Origin: Reticulitermes speratus
Taxonomy: Eukaryota; Arthropoda; Insecta; Blattodea; Rhinotermitidae
Direction: 5' to 3'
NCBI GenBank assembly: GCA_021186555.1
Contig: JAJKFL010000039.1
Coordinates: 35,692,733-35,756,732, forward strand
DNA: 64,000 nt
The notes beneath the pieces were generated by a model. That model saw nothing but the letters and a program-made list of their open reading frames with translations, had not been told where the DNA came from and searched no databases. Shown in pieces: positions 11,039-22,334 of this stretch. The position numbers and the translations under genes are program-made. Each line of letters begins with the position of its first letter. The first letter of the stretch is position 1.

Positions 11039-11422
11039 AGGATCGATCTTAAACCGTAGCTCGGCTTTTCCTCAAGACATCCAGCGAGAATCGATACGGA
11101 GAAAGCGAGGGAAGGATGCGCGCAAATGCCAAATACCGGCGTCGCATTAAAGCGTCGGCGCTTTTACAAACGATCTGGATGTAACAGTCGGTGAAGTACA
11201 GACACTAGAGGGCGGCAATTCTGTCTCAGAGAACTAACAGCCAGATGACAGCAGCTATAGTCCTGTTATAAACAGGCCAAGACGCCAAAACTTATGCAAG
11301 CCCACCCCATGTTATAACCTTATAAGGCACAGTTTACACGTTTCAGCTGTGCGTTTCGTATGCAGGGACTTTTAAAGGGACACCCTTACTTAGCTGTTGG
11401 TTTGGCCCTAGCCACTTCGAGC

Positions 11423-11460
11423 CTAAAGATGGAGGTCATAAGTTCCTCCGAAACGTGAGT
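11423..11460 (+). ncRNA. Degenerate PLE-type hammerhead-like motif
   Basis: CTAAAGA (core G5 changed to A), one spacer base, a perfect five-pair helix II GGAGG/CCTCC, GAAAC, then GTGAG. The stem is the best preserved part. The core change should abolish cleavage. Confidence 0.45.
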
Positions 11461-11620
11461 TACACAACTCACTTCCATACGGTGCAAACCCGAAAAAAAA
11501 AATTTAATACTGGTGACGAATGACCTTGAAAACTGAAAACCTGTTACACGGTCAGTGTTCCTTACACAATAAAACTTGCTGAAAGGGAAATATATTGCTA
11601 CGAGAATTAACACATGTTGT

Positions 11621-11685
11621 TGCTGCTACTGCTACTGCTACTACTACCACCACCACCACCACCACCAACCAACAACAACAACAAC
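11621..11685. repeat. Compound trinucleotide microsatellite
   Basis: Consecutive (CTG/CTA), (CCA) and (CAA) runs. Simple-sequence DNA with no coding support. Confidence 0.8.
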
Positions 11686-11828
11686 ATACTTAACAAAATC
11701 ACCAGAAGATGTCTAGTCTTTAGTCGAAACACGCTGTGCAACGATTCTGTCTCTTATACGTTACCACATTAGGCATAAATATAGATAACATAGTACACTT
11801 TTACACTTAAATCTAACACACGTGCCAA

Positions 11829-12066
11829 ATGTCTCAGACAGTCATTAAATTCCCCGCATTTTATGGAAACCGAAAGTTAATTACCGTGTTCACAAGAGCA
11901 CGCCACATGTCTGTATCCAGAGCCAGACGAATCCGTTCCTCAACCTCCCATTTCTTTAAGTTCCATTTTAATAGTATCGCCTCATCTACGCTTAGGTCTC
12001 CTAAATGGCCTCTTTACTTCAGGTTTCCCAACAGAAAACTTTGTATAAATTTCATCTTTAAATAGG
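11829..12066 (-). pseudogene. LINE L3, 3' reverse transcriptase tail
   Basis: The minus strand translates, with stops, to blocks like [26 protein letters not shown] and a worn DxWRALVN-type block, followed by the shared 3' end that includes AAAATGCGGGGAATTTAATG. These are the C-terminal blocks of an insect non-LTR reverse transcriptase polyprotein. Internal stops and frame changes show it is dead. Confidence 0.7.
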
Positions 12067-12596
12067 CCTGCACAGGACGATAAGAGACAAGATACAGGCA
12101 CCAACAGTGGCATTACATCTTATGAGAATCCTTTAGAGACCTAAAACGCGCAGCGTACTCGTACTTGTTCCTCTTTCCATTCACCACATCGAAGGTCAGT
12201 CTGTCACTGTCAGACGACTGAGCCTCCTTGTATCTCACGTGACAATATTGTGGCAAACGTTCGATTTCTGGTAGTTTCGTGGCGCAAACGGCCAACGCAA
12301 GCTTCCTGCTATCACCGGGATAGGTCAGATTACGGTACCAATCTGCACGGCAGCACTGCGCCATTCCAACGTCACAGACAAATTTTCAGTGTCGCATTAA
12401 TACGCGACCCACAACTTTCGGCATCAAAACATGATGTAGACATCTGTCTGTCCCACCCCACTTACTTCTGCAGACCACTTTCAGAATGTGCAGATATAGA
12501 ATCGTTCAACAACGATCAGATTCTCCACGCTGTTTTTTTTTCTAAGCAAGGTTAATGTTAAAAAATTCAACGTCCTACCGACGAAGTGCATTGATG
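12067..12596. other. No gene recognised
   Basis: Short open frames on both strands here lack recognisable domains. No repeat from the other families is visible. Confidence 0.35.
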
Positions 12597-12598
12597 TA

Positions 12599-12676
12599 CA
12601 GGGTATACACAAAAGAATGGTGCGGTTTCAATAGTTTTCACTATTTAAACCGCACCATTCTTTTGTGTATACCCTG
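12599..12676. mobile_element. MITE K, 78-bp palindrome
   Basis: An almost perfect palindrome: CAGGGTATACACAAAAGAAT at the left and its exact inverse at the right, with a small loop around TAGTTTTCACTA. It is bounded by TA on both sides (12597-12598 and 12677-12678). Two further copies are at 43957 and 61767. The size and TA target suggest a Tc1/mariner-moved palindromic MITE. Confidence 0.85.
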
Positions 12677-12874
12677 TATTTTGTATGCAGGTGGACACAA
12701 CATTTATTAAGAACGAATGACACAGGCATTCCCAAGAAAAGCAATACGTAGGTCGACCCTGGAAAAAGACAGAATGACTCAACACGCACGAAGGCTGAAA
12801 AAGCCTGACAGATTATACGCTGTTGTTGATGACAACGTAAGGTTCTCAGAACACACAACGACTTTTCTTGACAT

Positions 12875-12955
12875 ACAGCATTAAGTTATTGGTTTTTGTC
12901 ATGCGGACTGAGTGTTTACTGCGCGGTAAGAGCTGGATATTTAAATAAAAATTCA
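12875..12955 (+). repeat. Repeat J fragment
   Basis: AGCATTAA..TATTGG then GACTGAGTGTTTACTGCGCG aligns with the unit of the 114-bp satellite at 52873-55040. A single dispersed copy, not an array. Confidence 0.6.
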
Positions 12956-13238
12956 GTTTAAGTCTTTAAAAGGCTGCAACGAAGGCTGCCTTAATGATGG
13001 TCCTTCAAATGGTAAACAGTCGATTACTGACGGGGAAATACAGGCGAATGTATTCAAAACTAAATCAATAATGTTAAGAACAGTGGAAATGAATACACAG
13101 GTGCTGCTGGAAACACGGTAAGCCTCAGCAAACGGCTCTACTTACGTATCTGAACGTGATTTCGTTTCTGTCACTATACTTTTCATTTAAGTTCATTCGG
13201 TAAGATTTTTAAAATGATGAATCTGCAAATGCTAATAG

Positions 13239-13455
13239 CTGATCCAAATGGCCGCGCTGTTTACGGAGTGAGTCTGCGGTCGTTCGCTTCCTGGGACTGC
13301 GGGTTCGAATTCCGCCGGGGACAAGGATGTCTGTCTCTTGTAAAATATTGTGCGTTGTCACGTACAGGTCTCTGCGACGGGCCGATCCATCATCCAGAGG
13401 AGTCCTGCCGATGTGGGTGTGTGTGTGTCATTGAGTGTGATCAGGTGCAACAATA
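13239..13455 (+). mobile_element. SINE-A, diverged
   Basis: The A-box region is poor, but the B box (GCGGGTTCGAATTCCGCC), the GGATGTCTGTCTCTTG block, CTCTGCGACGGGCCGATC and the ATTGAGTGTGATCAGG block are clear. It stops at CAATAAACCTCTAC, near the alternative 3' tail. Confidence 0.8.
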
Positions 13456-14068
13456 AACCTCTACATCTACAATGAGTAGGTATAGATATATTCAGATAAC
13501 TTGATACATGAGCTCCCTAACACTGGGCACAGCTACAGTCGGTACGGTCCGGCCGCTGCTTGGCCCACGTCGTCATGGCCAGGCAATGTTGTACCCGTTC
13601 CAAAAACATCTACTCTGTTGGGAGTACGAGTACATTGTCTATCTTAATCGCAACACTCGATTACCCTGCTAATAATGTCTCTATTTGCTATGAATTACTG
13701 CGTTAGAAATTTGACACTCCACTTCGCTCCATTGCTTCAACGAAACTGCACACTCCTGCTAGTTATCAGACAGTGTTTTTGAAATGGACAGAAGAAGTTG
13801 GAGCTGCGTGCGCTGTGCTTCCCCCCTGACCAGCTTGCCTCTTCACCACCGCGCTAACAGGGATCAAGTTATCTGACGAGGACAGTAGAAGAGGTCAGAC
13901 TAAGAAAGAAAGAATGAAAGAAAGACAGAAAGAAACTGCTAATAATAGAAGTTTTCAATGAAAAACGCTTTTTATATCATGTGAGAAATAAAATGGAACG
14001 TGGAAACTGACGGATGAAGCGGAAAACATCCAGTAAACAGCTAGCAAGAACAGCCCCCTTCTTTATAT
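13456..14068. other. No gene recognised
   Basis: Unique-looking non-coding sequence. A short AAAGAAAGAATGAAAGAAAG purine tract lies at 13905-13940. Confidence 0.4.
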
Positions 14069-14140
14069 AGCTCGACAGCCCCTAGTGGGCCAGGGCCTCC
14101 TCGCTATCAAGGCCTTAGACCACACGGCCACTGGGATCAG
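14069..14140 (-). mobile_element. SINE-A with a large internal deletion
   Basis: The plus strand shows the 3' end complement (GACAGCCCCTAGTGGGCCAG) joined directly to the head complement (GGCCTTAGACCACACGGCCA). About 190 bp of B box and body are missing. The breakpoint is in the short shared sequence AGGCC, present at both original sites. Confidence 0.75.
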
Positions 14141-14174
14141 AATTGTCCATCGTTAATGTAATTATTAATTAATT

Positions 14175-14431
14175 CTTTTTTTAGTCGTCCTCTTCTACCT
14201 ACTCCGGTTTTCCCGTTTCAGTGTCGAGGTTTGTAATTCCTTTTGATCACACTGAGAGACACACCACAGTCGGTAGGACTCCCTGGACAAGGGATCGGCT
14301 CGTCGCAGAGGCCTCTACCTGACAACAACACACAACACTCACAAGAGACAAACATCCATGCCCCCGGTGGGATTCGAACCCACGATCCTAGCAAGCGAGC
14401 GGCCTTAGACCGCACGGCCACTGGATCGGCC
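14175..14431 (-). mobile_element. SINE-A', alternative 3' tail, with duplication
   Basis: The head and first body half match SINE-A, but the 3' end is different: GATCAAAAGGAATTACAAACC then a block reading GTAGGTAGAAGAGGACGAC. The same tail is at 45718 and 48560. A perfect 11-bp duplication ATTAATTAATT flanks it (14164-14174 and 14432-14442). Confidence 0.9.
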
Positions 14432-14980
14432 ATTAATTAATTACTAATTAAAATATTTGAAAGTAGTTTAATTGGAATCCAAGGTGATGGGTGGACAGCG
14501 GAAATGACTAATTGGCTCTGTCATGGCGGCGCAGGGAGAGACAGCCAACCGCACGACATGGACCAACAGGACTAGGCAGAAAAAATGAGGAGAACCGAAC
14601 AGCTGGTACAGGTCTTGCGGCCCTGCTGGTACATAGCAAACACGTCACAATTACTCGTTCCCTAAAATCCCCACTACAGCTGCCTCTAGTAGTCTGCAGG
14701 ACCTCTTCAAAAAACTAAAAAGGTTCCAGTTAATTACCCTCAATTGTACTCCTACAATCGTCGATTTTGGAAGACGCCAGTCTCAGATGAAAGCTTTTGG
14801 GGTTGATGGGCTTACAAAACAAAAGCTCTCTTGTATGTTTATCCTGCAGCCAGTGTCTTTTTTTCGACCTTTCATCAATCTGGAACTTCATAAAGCAATT
14901 TATGTGGAGGAGGCGGGTACAAGGCAACTATCTTGAAACCTCCTTAGGAAGCCTCAGTTCCCAGTAATCTGAAACTGGTT

Positions 14981-15262
14981 AGGCTGTGCCATGGCTCAGG
15001 CGGTTAGTCGCCGGCCTCTCACCGCAGAGGCCCGGGTTCGATCCCGGGGTCAGTCCATGTGGGATTTGTGGTGGACAAAGTGGCACTGAGACAGGTTTTT
15101 CTCCGAGTACTTCGGCTTTCCCCTGTCAATTTCATTCCACCGGTGCTCCATTAAAGTGGAAAAGCAGAAAAAACCTCATCATCTTCATCATAGGGTTGCA
15201 CAATAAGCCTTCAAGGCTGCGGTGCGTCCGTAGCTTCTGCTGCGGGGCCCTTCAATAAAAGA
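14981..15262 (+). mobile_element. SINE-F, full length
   Basis: The tRNA-Glu-like head (GCCATGGCTCAGGCGGTTAG, CTCTCACC, GAGGCCCGGGTTCGATCCCG) leads a body with TGGGATTTGTGGTGGACAAA and a 3' end GCGGGGCCCTTCAATAAAA. A 15-bp duplication with one mismatch (AATCTGAAACTGGTT and AATCCGAAACTGGTT) flanks it at 14966-14980 and 15263-15277. The other copy is at 24374. Confidence 0.9.
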
Positions 15263-15548
15263 AATCCGAAACTGGTTAGCTGCCAAAATGTACTTTCTAC
15301 CCGTCATCACGTTCTCCGTACAGGTACAATTTAATGACATTCTCTCCCCAGACACACACAGCAAGTAATGACATATCACACACGTGTAGAACAAATCGAT
15401 TTTTATGGTAATCCAGCAAGTTACCGCCTCTTTATTTAGAAGAATCGTACTGTGACCGATGTTGAACCTGTTACGTTCTGGATACTTCTTGTTGTCTGCA
15501 TCCCGAGTTCTTAACTGGATGCGGCAACTGCGATGTTCTTCTTAGGTT

Positions 15549-16047
15549 AAACAAGACAATGTACGTATAACGTAATATTGAGGCGCGTTCGCGTAACCAT
15601 TGTTACCGTGGAAAGCAATAAGTATTATATTCTGAGCGTGTGTCTGTAGCCTTAGTTATCCAGCATGCAAAGCGCATATTATATTGCCATCTGTGGCCTG
15701 TCCGGCTCTACCATATTTTTCCACATTATCTCATAAACGGCACGATTTTCGAATAAATATATATATATTGAACAAAAAATGTGTTTTGATTTTCTCTGTA
15801 ACTTTTGTCTGAAACATTTCTCATTCAAAGAAGAATTAAGCGAGATATTGTCATAAATGTACATAGGTCTTCATGTATAAAGTACCCGTTTTTACTTGTT
15901 AAATTTCCGAAAAATACTCAAGTGTTAAAATTTCTTGAAAATCAGTCCAGTGGAAGCCGATTTGTTCCATGCGGACAGACAGATAAACACACAGACACGA
16001 CGAAGCTCATAGTCGCTTTTCGCAATTTTATGAAATCGCCTAAAACG
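15549..16047 (+). mobile_element. Repeat H, full-length copy
   Basis: Starts ACAAGACAATGTACGTATAACG, passes TTATCCAGCATGCAAAGCGC and CTCATAAACGGCACGATTTTCG, then a TTTCTTGAAAATCAGTCCAGTG block and ends in TTTCGCAATTTTATGAAATCGCC. It has no convincing coding frame. The 3' hairpin is partly lost in this copy. Confidence 0.8.
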
Positions 16048-16049
16048 TA

Positions 16050-16283
16050 AATTTGACCCTGTCCATGACATGAAGACATACAGGAGAGGTGTATATCCAC
16101 TCATTCTTAACCTCGGCACTAGATAGATGGAGGTGAGTGGTCAACTCTACGCACCGGCCGCTTAAACTCCGTGAAAGTACGTCGGTACCCACTGAATAGG
16201 AGGTTGTGTTGGCCTCTACCGGGATTCGAACTCCGGACCTTCCAGCCCCTAGCCAAGTCACTATACCGACTACGATACTGTTA
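16050..16283 (-). mobile_element. SINE-C, near full length
   Basis: The minus strand has a B box (GGAGTTCGAATCCCGG), an A-box region (GTAGTCGGTATAGTGACTTG) and the body to the 3' block CTTCATGTCATGGACAGG. It directly abuts repeat H, so one may have inserted at the end of the other. Confidence 0.8.
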
Positions 16284-16403
16284 GGTGGCCGCAGGGAATG
16301 ACACAGTTCGTTCTTGGTACTGTCTGACTTGGCATGTTCGTCTTTTTTGCAGTCACACTCAGTGGTATACCTACCGCCTAAATTACTGCATAATTTTATG
16401 GTA

Positions 16404-16677
16404 AGGTAAAGGTAAAGCAATCCCATTACAGGCCAGACTTCTAGACAATCGGCACATGAAGGTGGTAAGGTTTTCAGCCCTACGCACCGGCCGCCTTTAA
16501 CCCCAAAGAAATATTCCTGGTACTCATTTCTGTTAGAGGCTGAGTCGACCCCTGGGCCACAGTACGACCGAAAGGATTATATCAATGAAAATTTACAATG
16601 ACACCATCGGGAATCGAACCCGCGACCTTCCGGCTTATAGCGCAGTGCCTCAACCAACTGCGCCACCGCGTGCCCCC
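16404..16677 (-). mobile_element. SINE-E with perfect 14-bp duplication
   Basis: The head is complete on the minus strand (GGGGGCACGCGGTGGCGCAGT; GGGTTCGATTCCCGATGG). ATAATTTTATGGTA flanks both sides (16390-16403 and 16678-16691). Compared with 24992-25298 it lacks about 38 bp near the 3' end: GGCCAGACTTCTAGAC is joined where other copies have CTGGACAGGCCC. The duplication shows a fairly recent insertion. Confidence 0.95.
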
Positions 16678-17402
16678 ATAATTTTATGGTATACATGACA
16701 TTTACAATTGTGGCCGCGGACCCGTATAAGCAAACCTAACGTTCCGCCACTTGGACACCCCTGGTCTACAATGACATAACATTGATAAGAAGCATAGTGG
16801 AAATCGAGTAGACGCTTCAGAAGGTCCTTTAAGGAAGTAAAGCAGGATATGAACTGCGCATAGCCTTTTATAGGTCAATTGTATTCTTTTTTGCAGCAAT
16901 TGTATTCAAATAAATGTGATGCAGATCAGACCAAGCCGACGCTATTCAGTGTATATGCGACACGCCACGTGTGGCAACAGAACGCGAACTGTGCTTTACA
17001 AAGGGTGACTGAAGATGTTGGCTAATAGGATCCACATTTTCGTCATGGTATGTTGTCAACTGACAGTCATTAACACTCGCTCAGCATCCGGCAGCTATGA
17101 CACCAGCTGTTACAGGCCTGTAGCCAGGAGGGTGCAAGTGGGTTCAACGCACCCACAATAAATATGGATGCACCCGCTAGGAATTTGCAAAATATCAAAG
17201 GCCAACATGCTGATCAGCCCTCTAAAATAGTGCGACAACCTTACCGCATCCACGTGTTGCCTCTGTTGAACCGCCGTGGTTATAAAAAAAAAACATTTTC
17301 AGAAATGTATGTATATGAAATATGTTTTGTGCAATGTTACAGTTGGTATTGTGTAATTAAAGTGTTGGGTTTGTGGTCACGACAAAGGCTTTTTTACGCT
17401 TA

Positions 17403-17662
17403 TGCAGCGACTCGCTACGGGCTGGACGGTCCGGGGATCGAATCCCGGTAGTGATATTTTCCGCAATCGTCCAGACCGGCCCTGGGGCCCACCCAGCCTC
17501 CTGTACAATGGGTACCGAGTCTCTATCCCGAGGGTAAAGCGGCCGGGGCGTGGCGTTAACCACCCACCTCCCTCTAGCGCCGAGGTTAAAGAAAGAGTAG
17601 AACTATACCTCTACTCCTCTTCTGGGCCTTCATGGCCCGTTCTAGGGTGAACTTTACCTTGT
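17403..17662 (+). mobile_element. SINE-B, head truncated
   Basis: Begins at GCGACTCGCTACGGGCTGGA, after the A box, and includes the B box GGATCGAATCCCGG, body, and 3' end GGTGAACTTTACC. It lies directly upstream of the L1 LINE relic. Confidence 0.85.
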
Positions 17663-17687
17663 ATGTATAACAGAGCATTATATACAT

Positions 17688-18363
17688 AAAACTAAGGTAA
17701 TGAGAATCTCAAGGCAACCAGCCCCAATGAAAATTATGATAGATCAAAAGCAATTAGAGAATGTGGAATATTTCAATTATTTGGGTAGCCTGATAACAAA
17801 TGATGCAAGATGTACACGTGAAATTAAATCCAGAATTGCCATGGCTAAAGCAGCATTCAACAAGAAGAAGACTCTTTTCACCAGCAAACTGGACTTAAAT
17901 TTAAGGAAGAAACTAGTAAAGTGCTACATTTCGAAGCATTGCTTTGTATGGTGCTGAAACGTGGACACTTCGGAAAATAGATCAGAACGTATCTGGAAAG
18001 TTTTGAAATGTGGTGCTGGAGAAGGACGGAGAAGATCAGTTGGACCGATCGTGTGAGAAATGAAGAAGTATTACACAGAGTGAAGGAGGAGAGGAATATC
18101 CTACATACAATAAAAAGAAGAAAGGCTAACTGGATTTGTCACATCTTGCGCAGAAACTGCCTTCTAAAACACGTGATTGAAGGAAAGTTAGAAGGAAGGA
18201 TAGAAATGACGGGAGACGAGGGAGAAGACGTAAGCAGCTACTGGATGACCTTAAGGAAAAGAGAAGATACTGGAAATTGAAAGAGGAAGCATTAGATCGC
18301 ACCCTGTGGAGATCTCGCTTTGGAAGAGGCTACGGACCTGTCGTAAGACAGACTACAGAATGA
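17688..18363 (+). pseudogene. LINE L1, reverse transcriptase C-terminal part
   Basis: Two large open pieces (17700-17957 and 18008-18280) and a short third frame can be linked: KVMRISRQP, then VEYFNYLGSLITNDARC, EIKSRIAMAKAAFN, then a break near 17950, WTDRVRNEEVL, RRKANWICHILRRNCLLKHV, and after a second frame change near 18215, ALDRTLWRSRFGRGYGPVVR to a stop. This is the region downstream of the catalytic domain in an insect LINE. Frameshifts show it is not functional. Confidence 0.85.
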
Positions 18364-18574
18364 ATATATGCACATAAACGTATTTTAAGTATATACACCC
18401 GCTGCACCAACTGTGTTCATGGTCTGGCCACTGGCCTGGCTGTTACTCTCGCGAATAACAAATGCTACAGACGTCGAACTGTTCCGCACAGCGCATGCGG
18501 TTCCTAGGATCTCCATTCGTCACCACTTCGTCATCCAACCAATATCATATTGTCCCTAACCCACTACAGACCAG

Positions 18575-18640
18575 CTCTTACTTTATGTACCACCAGGTTT
18601 AACATTAAAAAGTCCTACTTTCTGCCCAAAGAGGCTGTTC
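18575..18640 (+). repeat. Repeat J fragment
   Basis: CTTTATGTACCACCAGGTTT and TTCTGCCCAAAG match the left part of repeat J, which also lies immediately before the satellite at 52838-52872. Only this left part is present. Confidence 0.5.
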
Positions 18641-18740
18641 CAGTTCTGTGTAAGCTGTCATATATATATATATATAAAATAGCCAAAGTTCAAACCTGTC
18701 ACTTTATAAATTTAAATAAACTGTGTCAACTTTAAATAAC

Positions 18741-19424
18741 ACATTCTCTAGCATACCTTGATGCGAACAGAACATGCCCGCATGCCAATTGACAAACACG
18801 CTGCACTCAATAACGCTAAATTGTGTTCTTTATTTCGTATCAGGCATCAGCTCTAATAAACTCTACTTGAACTACACTATGGACTCACATTTACTCCCAC
18901 AGATTAAATGTACTGGATACATGCTAAATAACAACATGGAAATATACTGAATCCTTAATAACACTCTGTTGAGAAGTCCGGTGACAGGCGTGGCTCTGGG
19001 CCATCATTACCTACAGGATGTTGACTTACAAACATTAATTTTGAATTTGCGGACGTCATAACATCATTCACGTTGATGGATACAGGTTATGCCACGTGTC
19101 AACACATGATAAAAGCCTGTTGACGACGAGAAGCGAGACTGAACTGGTGGGGAGATACGTCGAATAAGTAACTGGCATCATACGTCATCCGTAACTTAAG
19201 CGAAACCTGGGAACCAAGTCTGGCATTAATCCAAAAAAAGATCAATACAATTTTAAGTTCACTCAACACACTAGTCTAAAAGAAGTCTACGTAAATACAG
19301 AATTTTTATATACGCACGAATGAGTAGAGTTCTTATGAAGCACATATCCTGTAGGTAACTCATTAGCACGTTGTTCTAGTTTTGCATGGAGTAACACATT
19401 GTACGATGATATAAATATGGTGAC
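18741..19424. other. No gene recognised
   Basis: Unique-looking non-coding sequence with short open frames only. Confidence 0.35.
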
Positions 19425-20330
19425 ACAGGATGTCCCGTATAAAACGTACCTCAATACTGTAAAACATTCATTTTTATTTTTTCAAAGATACCAAGAATGT
19501 GATAAAAAAATTTGAAAAGTGATCTGTGCTCTTCCGTGATCTTACCAGCGTAGAATGATATTTCCTTACCGACGTTTCGGGACAAACTATCGGTTCCACC
19601 TTCAAGGGACAAGCAGTAAAAAAATAGGTTGTGCCGAAACGTCTGTACGTAAATAACACTCTACGCTGCGTACGATCCCAGAAGAGCGCAGATCTAATTT
19701 ACATCGCGGCGGAAGCCTGAAATCACGCAAGTTGAATCGTGTAATTACATCAGACGATGAAAATGTCTCCCACATTCTGCAAGACAAGGACTCGCCATTT
19801 TCACATGTTTGTTGTAACTTTTCGATTTTTTTATCAATTCCGGCAATAGCCTGTTCAGTGTTATGTTTAAGGTCCTCCACGCTTCTTGGATTATTGCTGT
19901 AGAATCTTTCCTTAATACATTCAAACAGAAAGAAGTCAGGTGGCGTGAGGTCTGGTGATCGTGGTGGCCGAATGCGATCGTCGAGAAGTCCTGCAAGGAA
20001 GCCGTTGCTGTGTTCGCAGTAAGGGCGTTCGCCCCATATTTCTGAAGCCAGCAGACCCATTCAATCTCTCCCAGCACAGCAATGAAACGAGTCAAAAAAT
20101 TATGATAATGTTCAGGAAAGAACATACGTTTTCTTGTGAAAAATTTACTGCCGATTACAGAATCACTATGCAAATGGTATCCAACAAAACTGAATCAAGA
20201 CAATAAACTAGGGCTAAATGACTCAGCAGATGATGGAAGAGTCCATTACGGCGGGGAAGGGGGGGAACAACATTCTTATATACTCTTCTTATAAGCTCTT
20301 TGGGTTGCGTCTTATACGGGACACTCTTTA
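19425..20330 (-). pseudogene. Mariner-like transposon relic
   Basis: The minus strand encodes, in two frames, the block RPPRSPDLTPPDFFLFECIK followed by KERFYSNNPRSVEDLKHNTE and a C-terminal end CGRHFHRLM. The SPDL-x-PxD block carries the third catalytic aspartate of mariner-family DDE transposases. The upstream end contains only a worn version of the preceding block. TGTCCCGTATAAAACG at the left and GTGTCCCGTATAAGACG (reversed right end) look like terminal inverted repeats. Frameshifts and an insertion at 19536-19735 prove it is dead. Confidence 0.75.
19536..19735 (-). mobile_element. Foldback PLE-like repeat nested in mariner relic
   Basis: The outer arms CTCTTCCGTGATCTTACCAGC and GATCCCAGAAGAGCGC are inverted. 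A minus-strand core reads TTGAAGG, GGAAC/GTCCC-like stem, then CCGAAACGTCGG. The right end GCGGCGGAAGCCTGAAATCA matches the family at 43412-43662. It sits near the end of the mariner coding relic. Confidence 0.55.
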
Positions 20331-20453
20331 TATTATGTTGAATGACCACCTTTTCGACTTAACTAATTTCTGTGCAGATACATTCACTGAAATTTGCATA
20401 ACTAAAGGTGAATTTAAATATTCACATGAAGTGTCATCCCATGTTGTCACGTT

Positions 20454-20760
20454 TCATTCACTCATTCCGTTAGTCTGTCTTACGACAGCTTCATAGCCTC
20501 TTCCAAAGCGAGTTCTCCACAAAGTGCGATCTAGTGCTTCCTCTTTCAATTTCCAGTATCTTCTCTTTTTCTTAAGGCCATCCAGTAGCTGTTTACTTCT
20601 TCTTCCTCGCCTTCCCGTCATTTCTATCCTTCCTTCTATCTTTCCTTCAATCACGTGTTTCAGAAGGCAGTTCCTACGCAAGATGTGACCAATCCAGTTA
20701 GCCTTTCTTCTTTTTATTGTATGCAGGATATTCCTCTCCTCCTTGACTCTACTTGTTTGA
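20454..20760 (-). pseudogene. LINE L1, 3' end fragment
   Basis: The minus strand reads SRVKEERNILHTIKRRKANW, IGHILRRNCLLKHVIEGKIE, RRGRRSKQLLDGLKKKRRYW and ALDRTLWRTRFGRGYEAVVR, one frame and no stops until the end. It is about 100 residues of the L1 tail and is better preserved than 17688-18363. The 5' break near 20760 is a truncation. Confidence 0.85.
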
Positions 20761-20765
20761 ACCAA

Positions 20766-21368
20766 AATTAAAATTAATTAATACGGTTTAGCAAAGAACC
20801 CCAATAACAGACTCGATCAAAATCCGTCCAACCGCCAAAGTAGTTATACCTCAGTGACAGATGTACGGATTGCTGTAAACCGCATGTAATGATAAAATGA
20901 CAACAGACAATGCAACTGCAAACAGCAAATTTGACGGAAGTCTACAGAAAGAAACAGCCCAGTTAATTAATTAAACATCTGCTAGGAAGTCGACCTGCAT
21001 GGTGCTCGAATATCAACAAACGCAATTCAATGGCCTCCCGTTCTGTAAAATAGACGCCCGATAGGACTATGGTAGCACAACAGACAGATGACTGCAAGTG
21101 AGAAGCAGAAGGTGATGGCTAATATCTCCACCGTGCAATGACGTACTAAACGCAGTAATCCCTCGGTTTACGGGCTTATTCGTTACTCGATACGCCCTCC
21201 TAAGACGGAAACTCATGGAACGGAAATTAATTTCTTCTTACTTCCCAGGTCATAAATTTTAATTGGTACCACAGGTAAAAAAAATTTCTTCCCACACATA
21301 CAAGTTGACCTTAATACAACACGTAATGCTACGTAAGCATAAATTAAGTAAGAGTAATCAACAATTAC
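20766..21368. other. No gene recognised
   Basis: Non-coding sequence; no repeat family recognised. Confidence 0.35.
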
Positions 21369-21631
21369 GCCGATCCCAGTGGCCGCGCGGTCTAAGGCGT
21401 GGGTCTTCGGCCGCTCGCTTACTGGGATTGTGGGTTCGAATCCCACCTGGGGCATGGATGTCCGTCTCTTGTGAGTGTTGTGTATTGTCAGGGAGAGGTC
21501 TCTGCGACGGGCTGGTCACTCGTCCAGAGGAGTCCTACCGAGTGTGTTGTGTCTAAAGTGTGTGATCGTGAAGCGTCGTAAAATGAGGCGGCCTAAGCCC
21601 CCTAAGGGCTGTCGAGCCATAGAAGAAGAAG
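21369..21631 (+). mobile_element. SINE-A, full length
   Basis: A clean copy: GCCGATCCCAGTGGCCGCGC head, B box GTGGGTTCGAATCCCACC, body, ATGAGGCGGCCTAAGCCCCC and the end GGGCTGTCGAGCCATAGAAG. Its 3' tail is (GAA)-like rather than pure A. Confidence 0.92.
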
Positions 21632-21683
21632 CAGTATGTACTAGTGTAAGGACTACTGCCACCGGGTGAAAACCCAATTGCAG

Positions 21684-21730
21684 TAAATAATAATAATAAT
21701 AATAATAATAAATAATAATAATAATAATAT
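21684..21730. repeat. (TAA)n microsatellite
   Basis: A run of TAA repeats with one frame slip, between two SINE-A pieces. Confidence 0.85.
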
Positions 21731-21736
21731 CACTTA

Positions 21737-21812
21737 AAACGTGAAAGAGTGTCTAAAATGTGATCGTGAAGCCTCAAAAAATGAGGCGGCCTAGGCCATT
21801 GAAAAAAAAAAG
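21737..21812 (+). mobile_element. SINE-A, 3' end fragment
   Basis: Only the last about 75 bp: GTGATCGTGAAGCCTC, AAAATGAGGCGGCCTAGGCC, followed by an A-run. It is a strong 5' truncation, 105 bp after the full copy. Confidence 0.8.
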
Positions 21813-22334
21813 AACAATCACTGTATTTAAATGACATTCTTAGTCATTAGCCTATGCATGACCAGTCACATCATTAAAGCAATATGGTAAACGCATACAG
21901 GTTATGTACCAGCCCCACCTTAAATACGTAACACAAACGCAAGTTCATTACGCATAAAACCAGTAAATTCTTCAGTGTTGGTGTTGGTGGGTCATCCGGA
22001 TCAGAATCTGTGAATCGAGACGATTCGGGAACCGATGAAACCCGAAAATAGAAGCAAGGAACAACGATCAGTTTGCAAGAGGAAGAAAATCGGATCGTGC
22101 ATTAAAAAAAAAGCATTCGTTTGTGTAGCTCGTATAAGCGACAACTCACAAACCGAGCGCTCGTATACCAAGGGATTACTGTAATTTCAAGTGCGTGACG
22201 TGCAATTTTTCACCAATTATTCGTCTTCGTGCCGCAAATAATCCAATATTGCTACACCGTATCTAGAGTACAGAGCAGATGCAGAGATCGGTGGGCACAG
22301 AACCACTACAGAAACACCCACATCCTGGATTAAC

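Noticed and set aside
10884-11150. Small coding exon with poly-Glu
   Set aside because: Apart from the (GAA)n run there is no conserved block, and no splice sites I could defend.
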